Assembly (NCBI GenBank): GCA_907165275.2
Contig: OU015661.1
Location: 9,183,501-9,247,500 of the forward strand
DNA: 64,000 nt
Source: Zygaena filipendulae
Lineage: Eukaryota > Arthropoda > Insecta > Lepidoptera > Zygaenidae
Direction: 5' to 3'
The notes beneath the pieces were generated by a model. It was given only the letters and a program-made list of their open reading frames with translations, ran no database searches and was not told where the DNA came from. Numbering within the stretch: the stretch's first letter is position 1; every line of letters starts with the position of its first letter. A program made the translations under genes and the position numbers. Below are positions 57,186 through 64,000 of the stretch, one piece after another.

Positions 57186-58023
57186 CGGAAGAGCTGGAAG
57201 AGATCATAATTTTTTTTCTGGTATTTGAATATTATAGTAGTACCTACTTATACTATTTTTAATAACTAATATAGATACGCTACTATTTTTAGTTGTACTT
57301 TGAGCTTAAATATATAGGATTTCGTATATTATATACCTATAGATGTTTAAAAAATATAGTCTGTGTGCCAAAAAGCCAAGTTTTTGCAATGGGTAAATTT
57401 AACGCGAAAAAGAAATCTTTCAAAATAACGGATGCGATTTTCAACAATGGAAACACTCTTCAAATAGAATGTTCTCTAACATTACATATTTTTTAAACCA
57501 AATTACAATAAATTACCTTTAATTGTGTGCTTTTTGTAATTAAATAGCTGTTAATGGCTTTTTATCCAAAGAACAACTATGTTTGTTTCATTATTTATTT
57601 TTATGTTTTAAACTAATTATTAGGTAGTTATTAAACTAACATAATGTCTGTACTGTGTGAATTGTGAGTAAAATTAGAGCAACCAAATTTTATATAGAAG
57701 AACATTGACCTTTTGTCTCTAACAAAAATACAACACAAAAATTGCGACTAAGTTAATTAATGGTTTTATCTTTTGAGTCATTTATACCGTATAAGTTCGC
57801 TACATACCGCCATTGTTTTTATTTTATCTTTTATTAAAGTGAAACTTATTAAACAAACAATCTAATCAAACATCTCTGAATCTAACGGACACACAGGAGT
57901 TTTTTGGCGGAAACACAAAACGTCACCCGCTGCCTTTTTGGTTTGGTAAAAAAAGTTTATTTTGTCGTGTATTACGATGTTTTTTGTTCGATGGCGGTTA
58001 TTTTATGTACCTATATCCTATAT
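57186..58023. other. intergenic, no gene called
   Basis: A 67-codon frame at 57293-57496 contains MGKFNAKKKSFKITDAIFN, which looks slightly protein-like but has no domain or splice context. Left uncalled. Confidence 0.35.
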
Positions 58024-58358
58024 GTCGTAGGATAATTTGATATATTTACCGAATTTTCGCAAGAAAACTAGGTATTTTGCGAAAACACGGATAATTAGAT
58101 AATGGCTATGATATTTCTCTACCAAGCAACGAAAGTCAATGAACTATTATTGGTTAGGTCAGGTTTGTACTGCAGCCCAAGCCGCCGAGCCAAGCGAGCG
58201 TAGCGAGCGTGCTGCGGCAGCGGCCAGCGATGCGCGAAAGATAAAATAATAATGATGATTTACCTTTTTATCTAGCTTTGTCTAATCATCCGTGTTTTCA
58301 CAAAATGGCTAAATTTTTTTTAAAAAATTCGGTTTATCAAAATATATTATCCTACGAC
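58024..58358 (+). mobile_element. 335-bp MITE with GTCGTAGGATAAT ends
   Basis: Perfect 13-bp inverted ends gtcgtaggataat/attatcctacgac, then less perfect pairing of gcgaaaacacggataatta with taatcatccgtgttttcac. Its centre contains the 43-bp GC module seen in DRG1 intron 6. Confidence 0.85.
58193..58235 (+). repeat. 43-bp GC-rich module inside MITE
   Basis: agcgagcgtagcgagcgtgc then tgcggcagcggccagcgatg; 41 of 43 bases as at 3545-3587. Confidence 0.75.
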
Positions 58359-59874
58359 GAAGATATATAAAAATATGCTATGTCTTGAACTGAGCTCGTT
58401 TTTTGATGTCCACCAAAAGCGCCGAGAATGTTTTTGTAGTATTATTTATGCCTGTATCACCTACAACTACAGTTTGAAAGCTGTTGTTGCAAGCGATAAA
58501 ACGATACGTAGTGATTACCTTCTCTCTGAACGATACTACATACTATCTAAAATACAAATGGCTGAATGCACTGTAAGCGAAAATCCATCGAGAAAAGAGA
58601 ATAGAAAAAAAAGGAACAAATTCCACAACACTCCTTCCTTCAGTACTTAATTACCAAACTAGTAATGATTACCTAGTATTATAAGCAGGAAAATTTGAGT
58701 TTTCAAAATCATAAAGCCAGCGCCTCACCACGGTCGATATCTAATACGATAGTTCGGAAGGGGGTTAATTAATAATAACGGCGTATGGGTGATTAATGAA
58801 ACTGTACCCTTCCTAATTTATAGTTGGACTTAAGCGCCTCGCCCCGCGCACCCCTCCGGCCCAAAGCAAACTAAATATCCGATACCTCGATGTTGAGTGC
58901 GGAACGACCACTTTTGGTGCTTGTGCTTTGATTTAAAAATAGGTACAGTCTGTTTTCCATACACAGATTGTCACTTTGAATAGACAGCGATAGATAAGTG
59001 GGCTCTATAACGCGCTAGGAAGTATAGACTTTTTGTCATTCATACTTTAACCTGCACAGATTCTTCTTCTTTAACCTAATAATACGGACAAAAAAATATA
59101 GCTAATTTTATAATAACTAAATATAACATTATACTATTCTATATTTTACTGTACCTCAATAAAATTTTAGGACTGTAAAATTAATACCTATCATCTATAT
59201 TCAGTCAAAGTAATTTTCTTTTTCCTTTGGTGTCTTACGCTATTTCTTTTATGTCATTTTGTGAAATAAGCTGATTTTTTCCTAGAGTATCATCCTCATT
59301 GTCACCATCATCATCATTTTCAACCTGCATTAGTCCACTGCTGGACAAAGGCCTCTCCGAAAGCTCGCCACCTATCCCGTTTTCACTTACTACTAGCCAC
59401 CCGTGCCCAAAGTATTGATAAGTTCCAAAAAAGCACCAAAACTATCTAGTCGCAGCACATTATTATGAAGACAAGTACGAGCAGTGTATTCGGACTTTGG
59501 AAATCTAATTACGTAGCCAGTACCCTCACCTCTATCGCTCCTTCGCGCCCGCCCTGCGCCGCGCCGCCGCCACCGCCGCCCGCCCAACGCGCTTTCCCAT
59601 TGCCCACGTTAATATATGAAAATTCCAATTAAATTTCTCTCACATAATTAATTGGAATACGAGTGAACATTAGTATTGTATAACTTTAAACTGAGAGTTT
59701 GTTGCGCAGCTTCTTCTCTGAAGACTCTCTTATAGCACGTGGAAGCTGTGAAGGGCGGATATATTACGGGTGCTGTCATAAAAATTGTAATTTTATTGAC
59801 ATCAAAAAGAGTTACGTTTATGGGCCAGCTTTGAATAATTTTATTTTGAATTTGAATATACAATAGTTTAGTTG
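58359..59874. other. intergenic, no gene called
   Basis: A 91-codon frame at 58375-58650 has no motif. 58700-58950 is a GC-richer island (gcgcctcgccccgcgcaccc; ggggttaattaataataacg) of possible regulatory type. 59290-59395 has atcatcatcatt and gtccactgctggacaaaggc, a LINE 3'-region scrap found widely in insects. 59520-59595 is very GC-rich (cgccgccgccaccgccgccc). Confidence 0.35.
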
Positions 59875-59990
59875 ACTAAGTTTTAATTTTTAGTCCGTCA
59901 TGTAGAATAGTAAAAAATATTAGCCACGCATTTTTAATTTTTTTTCCTAATCAAAAAATAATGGCGATACTTTGAGTCGAATAGAGGACT
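59875..59990 (+). mobile_element. AGTCCGTC-family MITE, left third
   Basis: ttttagtccgtcatgtagaa, aaaaaatattagccacgcat, cctaatcaaaaaataatggc; the rest is missing. Confidence 0.65.
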
Positions 59991-60469
59991 CTTCAGTACT
60001 TATTGTTTTATAATATGAATCACACCTAATATAGATTTTTTCAGAACTCAATCAAGCAACGCTAACCGAAAGTTCAACATTATTAAGCACCAATTGTGTT
60101 GACGCACCGAAACTCGGCCGAATGGGAAACGCTAAGTTTGTCCAAGCACACGAATTATACATGGTGTATTAATACGGTGTTCAACTCTACCTATTGCTAG
60201 TGAAGTTTTAATTCGATAACCCACCCGCCCCGCTCGCCCCCCGCCCGCACGGTCGACTACCCGCGATAATGTATTTATGGGCGATACACCGCGAACCTAA
60301 TGAGCGTTCATACGCCTCTTATGCGGCCTTGGTACGGGAACCGACGCACAGCTTACAATAAACGTTATGGAGCCATCTATAATAATTATTATTACACGAT
60401 ATCGACCATTATCGATGGTTGGTATGGTATACGTTTGACTTAGAACTACATAGTGTAATAAATATATAA
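59991..60469. promoter_or_regulatory. candidate non-coding regulatory island
   Basis: Non-repeat, non-coding DNA of mixed composition: ttgacgcaccgaaactcggc, a C-rich block ccgccccgctcgccccccgc, cgataatgtatttatgggcg, gcctcttatgcggccttgg. Several TTTATG/ATTA-type sites. Function is inferred only from composition. Confidence 0.25.
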
Positions 60470-60625
60470 TAGATCCTTACTGATATATCCTTATTAGTAT
60501 ATATCCTTACTCCTTGAAATTTTGCATACTTACACCTTGTCAGAGATATAGAGAAGGACATACTACTAGGTACTTTTTATTCCAGGATTCCCGGGGGAAC
60601 TCCGAAAAAACGCGGGTGTAACTGC
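60470..60625 (-). mobile_element. lepidopteran short repeat, degraded
   Basis: ttgaaattttgcatacttac, tactttttattccaggattc, cccgggggaactccgaaaaa, cgcgggtgtaactgc in reverse. Confidence 0.6.
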
Positions 60626-61293
60626 ACTACATTTTGAATTGAGTATATTTTTTTGTGAATTCCTATTGAAGTATCTATTGGTGGCTTAGTTTTTTCATTG
60701 GCCAATTTAAATGGTTCCGATTGAAATTCACTCATATATGTATTATTATATATTTTTTTTGCAATTATTTCATTAACTAACAAATATATTTGCAAATAGA
60801 GGCGCTTTTGTATCGTTTGCGCCAGCTGTAGGTAATCCAGGGTCCTACCACTATTCTGACCTTGCCTCAAGAATTCATTGTAAAGAAAATAAAGTCTAAA
60901 TATTAGTGGACGAACTTTCTATGTAAGGTCAAAGTAACCCGTTAAAGAGCTGATGATAATTATATCGATATGTATATATTATATTTTGATAATGATTAGC
61001 ATTCTGAAAATTTTTAGTATTATTAGTAATTATCTGTTATAATTTAGATACGAATGCTCGAAGTCCTGATATGCGACGGGTGGTGGCAAGTCAATAACAA
61101 ATCGTGCGGTCAATGTACAGATAATTGATACTCCGATATCGTTTCTACGAATTCGCTACGTTAAAACACGTAATGGAACCATTGATTTTTTTTTTTAATT
61201 AAAACGTGTAGGTACGTTTTATGTTTTATCTAAAACGTATACGGGATATTGATCGCGCTATTTTAGAACTAATATACCAAAACGAAACTACAA
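60626..61293. other. intergenic, no gene seen
   Basis: AT-rich. The minus-strand 97-codon frame over 60577-60870 begins in unique DNA and runs into the neighbouring short repeat, so it is not a gene. Confidence 0.5.
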
Positions 61294-61450
61294 CCGAAGA
61301 TCACCCGCGATAATTTCCTTTCTCGGATGCCTACGTCATACAAAGAACACACCCTCCAAGTTTCAGGTCTCTACGATCAGCGCTTAAGGCTGTGCGCAGT
61401 GCGTTGATCCATCAGTCATTCAGGAGAAAGCATTTTATTTGTATAGAAGA
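61294..61450 (+). mobile_element. lepidopteran short repeat, gtttcaggtctc variant, fragment
   Basis: gatcacccgcgataatttcc joined to tttctcggatgcctacgtca, then ccaagtttcaggtctctacg; an internal piece and most of the head are deleted. Confidence 0.65.
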
Positions 61451-61610
61451 TAGATAGGTAGTGTAGATGAGCGGGCCCGTTCAAAATTAAATGGAAAACT
61501 TACTGGTTACTGGCGTGGATGACGGATGACGACGTGGCTGTAGGTACCTAATGCACTCGCGATGGTTGCGCCTAGCGGACTACTACTGTTTCTATGCGTT
61601 CCACATTATT

Positions 61611-61848
61611 TGGACATAGATAAGCAATAGTGTGTTAACCCACACTGGAGAAATTTTGAGTAAATCGTGTTTTAAAAGTAGGAGCACCATTTTGTGTCAA
61701 CATTTTTTATGTTCAATATTTAGTTACATTCTAAAACAATGTAATAAACTAAACACATAATTGAAAAACGTTCCTTAACTCTTAATAAATCGTTCTGAAT
61801 AGATAACTTAATTTTGTGGGTTAACATGTTATTGCTTATCTATGTCCA
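61611..61848 (+). mobile_element. 238-bp MITE with 19-bp perfect inverted ends
   Basis: tggacatagataagcaata and its exact reverse complement bound the element, followed inward by gttaacccac/gtgggttaac. AT-rich, non-coding. Confidence 0.88.
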
Positions 61849-61999
61849 TTTAAGACGAGCGTAAACGCACACATGTACCCCAATGCACCACCACGCATCC
61901 ATACCAGCATCCGCGTTTATTACTGTATACGATACACATGAGAACAAATGAAGTAATTAAATTTAGCTTAGGTAATTAAGTTCTATAGCCATAGGTAGC

Positions 62000-62158
62000 T
62001 GTTACAGACTCCTTGAACGTACATAGGTACCTACATAATATAGTTTAAAAATAGAACGAATGTATGAAATGATTTGACAATGTAAAAATATAGAAATAAT
62101 GTGATTGATAATGTTTGTATATTTTATTAAAAATATCTAGCTTTTAGCTCTTGAAACA
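62000..62158 (+). repeat. candidate 5' LTR of the BEL/Pao element
   Basis: A stretch starting tgttacagact and ending ttgaaaca lies just before a candidate primer-binding site. TGTTA...ACA is the usual form of BEL-type LTRs, but 159 bp is short and the matching 3' LTR is outside the window. Boundaries are a guess. Confidence 0.3.
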
Positions 62159-62161
62159 ATG

Positions 62162-62180
62162 TGGTCTTCGAGCCGTACTG
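62162..62180 (+). other. candidate primer-binding site
   Basis: tggtcttcgagccgtactg begins with TGG, as expected for pairing with the CCA end of a tRNA, three bases after the proposed LTR end and about 90 bases before the gag start. The tRNA was not identified. Confidence 0.35.
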
Positions 62181-62252
62181 CAATTTATTAGATTATAAAA
62201 TATGTACAGCGGTCGGTGAAAGGAAAAATTGTGAAAATTGTTTCTGTGTGAT

Positions 62253-64000
62253 ATGTCATTGCGTCGAAGTAAAAGAATTGCATTGAAAAATTTAGGAAAA
62301 TCTTCGACAAAAATGTCACGAGTGAGTTCAGCGACTTCCGAACGGCAAAGATTAGAAGCCCGTACATCTAGGGAGCTTGCCGAAATTCAGCTCCGAAAGG
62401 TTCGGGTTGAAGCTGAACTCAAGAAAAAGGAAATTGAAGCAGAAAAGGCATTGATCAAAGCCAGACATGACGAAGAGTTAGCAAGTTTACACAGCAGGAG
62501 CTCGACGCGATCGCGATCGCAGAAGACAACCGAAATCTGGGTGGAGGAATCCCGCCCCTACAGTCAAGTTCCTGTTGATGTACCCGTCGATCACGACAAA
62601 CTGAAGGGTGACGGTCCAGCGCAGCGCGACATGCACGACGAGCCACGTGATGTAGTGGACAGCAGCGGTGCGCGGGTCGACTACCGCGGCGACGATCGAC
62701 GGCGTCTTGAAAATCTAACTAACTCTTTATCTAATGCTTTAATTGTATCTCACAGTAACAATGATAAACTTATAGGCAGACTCACAAGTAAAAGCTTACC
62801 TACCTTTTCAGGCGATGCACTCGATTGGTTGCGTTTCAAAAATGCGTACGATATCACGTCTAGGGTTGGCCGCTATTCGGACGAGGAGAACCTTGCCCGA
62901 CTTCAAACGTGTCTTCAAGGCGAGGCGTGGGAGGCTGTTGCTGCCCGATTGATTGCGACTACTTCTGCGTCCGACGTCATGAGGATTCTCGAAATGCGGT
63001 TTGGTAGACCCGACTTAGTGCTAGGTAGGTTAATAGCAGAAATGAGGAGAGTGCCTAAACTGACTGGTATGCGATCTGAGGTAATACTACTTGCGACTAA
63101 AGTAGATAATTGTGTAGCCGCTATACAGTCAACTGGAAATTTAGGTTATTTATACAGTCCAGAATTAATTAGTGAAATTTTGAAAAAATTAACTGAGCCT
63201 TTATTTTATCGTTGGTTAGATTACACTAAAGGTACGAGTACAAGCGAACCACAATTACCGCTGTTCGCTAAGTATCTTATGTCGGAAGCTCAGGAAATTT
63301 GTAAGCGCGGCGCGATTGAGCCGCCACAAAAGTTCATGAAGGTCGGTTACTCGACAAGTAAATCGCGTACTCTTCATACGACTAATGCGGTGGAGGAAGA
63401 AAGCCCAAGTGACAGTGTATTCATGACAAGTAACGACACTGCACATGAGACGATTAGCGTGGTATCTTCTTCCAAAAACGGAGAGACGGGTTGTATATTT
63501 TGCTCGGAGTCGGAGGTAAGTCACACGATTAAGACTTGCCCTAAATTTAAGACTGAGCATATAGATAAGCGCTGGGAGTGGGTTATGAAGCGACGCTTAT
63601 GTTTTAGGTGTCTTAGTTCTACTCATCGGCGTGACAGATGTAGATCTAAAAAGAAATGTTCGAATTGCAAAATGACAGGTCATCACACTCTCTTACATAA
63701 GGACAGATCCAAGACAGAAGAAAAAGCAGATGATGATAAGAGGGAAGAAAGAGAGACGGCTGCGAATGTATGGTCTACAAAAAAGAAGGTTTATTTAAAA
63801 GTTATTCCAGTTTGTGTAGAAGGTCCAGCAGGTAGTGTAAATACATACGCTCTTTTAGATGAAGGTTCAACTGTTACTTTAGTTGAAAAAGGAGTGGCAG
63901 ATCAAATTGGAGCTACTGGACCTGAAACTGTGCTGAACCTTAAAGGTGCTGTAAGTGGCAGTAATGATATAACTAGTCGAATAGTGACGTTAACAATACG
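62253..64000 (+). CDS. BEL/Pao LTR retrotransposon gag-pol, 5' part (runs off window)
   Basis: One open frame of 582 codons with no stop. In order: a basic N-terminus (MSLRRSKRIALK), a highly charged coiled coil at about 28-85, a short SR stretch (STRSRSQK), a linker, and a DUF1759-type gag region from about 182 (LPTFSGDALDWLRFKNAYD) to about 330. Zinc knuckles follow at about 414 (CX2C...HX4C) and 450-480 (CFRC...H...C, then CSNC...H). The start of the retropepsin-like DUF1758 protease has LLDEGST at about 534, with Asp 536 the likely catalytic residue. Reverse transcriptase, RNase H and integrase would lie beyond the edge. The start is the first ATG in the frame, in a reasonable context. 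The unbroken frame suggests a young, possibly active copy. The domain order is specific to BEL/Pao rather than Ty3 or copia. Confidence 0.93.
   Translation, partial: MSLRRSKRIALKNLGKSSTKMSRVSSATSERQRLEARTSRELAEIQLRKVRVEAELKKKEIEAEKALIKARHDEELASLHSRSSTRSRSQKTTEIWVEESRPYSQVPVDVPVDHDKLKGDGPAQRDMHDEPRDVVDSSGARVDYRGDDRRRLENLTNSLSNALIVSHSNNDKLIGRLTSKSLPTFSGDALDWLRFKNAYDITSRVGRYSDEENLARLQTCLQGEAWEAVAARLIATTSASDVMRILEMRFGRPDLVLGRLIAEMRRVPKLTGMRSEVILLATKVDNCVAAIQSTGNLGYLYSPELISEILKKLTEPLFYRWLDYTKGTSTSEPQLPLFAKYLMSEAQEICKRGAIEPPQKFMKVGYSTSKSRTLHTTNAVEEESPSDSVFMTSNDTAHETISVVSSSKNGETGCIFCSESEVSHTIKTCPKFKTEHIDKRWEWVMKRRLCFRCLSSTHRRDRCRSKKKCSNCKMTGHHTLLHKDRSKTEEKADDDKREERETAANVWSTKKKVYLKVIPVCVEGPAGSVNTYALLDEGSTVTLVEKGVADQIGATGPETVLNLKGAVSGSNDITSRIVTLTI

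Noticed and set aside
62455..63560. Minus-strand frames of 63 and 101 codons at the right end
   Set aside because: They are shadows of the BEL/Pao gag-pol frame on the plus strand.

Overview
The window looks like nuclear DNA of a moth or butterfly (Lepidoptera). It is AT-rich, has spliced genes with GT...AG introns, is scattered with the ctagctgt-ccccgcgg-tttcaccc short repeat seen across lepidopteran genomes, and carries a tRNA-headed SINE, several MITE families, LINE 3' tails and a BEL/Pao LTR retrotransposon. The species cannot be named from the sequence.

Layout. (1) 1-3797: DRG1, a TRAFAC-class GTPase, + strand, complete except for the first ~9 codons, in seven exons (the first cut by the window edge). 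(2) 5198-9020: CENP-S (MHF1), a histone-fold kinetochore/Fanconi-pathway protein, + strand, four exons, with a 2.85-kb third intron holding a five-copy ~159-bp tandem array. (3) 9021-61999: a gene desert of about 53 kb. No protein-coding gene can be called there with confidence. It holds about 27 copies of the lepidopteran short repeat, at least six kinds of inverted-repeat element, LINE 3' ends, and several GC-richer, homeobox/POU-site-bearing islands that could be cis-regulatory. (4) 26856-32290, inside the desert: a 5.4-kb Foldback-like element. Its two ~1.6-1.7-kb inverted arms are built of ~154-bp tandem units, the centre holds 14 copies of a 149-150-bp unit with higher-order duplications, and an exact 9-bp direct repeat flanks it. 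This is the most unusual object in the window. (5) 62000-64000: the 5' part of a BEL/Pao retrotransposon. A single open gag-pol frame of 582 codons (basic coiled coil, DUF1759-type region, zinc knuckles, start of the protease) runs off the end.

The two host genes are neighbours in the same direction but functionally unrelated: DRG1 is a ribosome-associated translation GTPase, and CENP-S works with CENP-X in CENP-T-W-S-X and with FANCM. CENP-S has special interest because Lepidoptera are holocentric and build kinetochores without CENP-A. Three weak gene-like signals in the desert are listed with low confidence: a 109-bp minus-strand exon near 17.7 kb, a TATA-to-polyA unit at 12 kb, and a 58-codon secreted-peptide-like frame at 38.6 kb.
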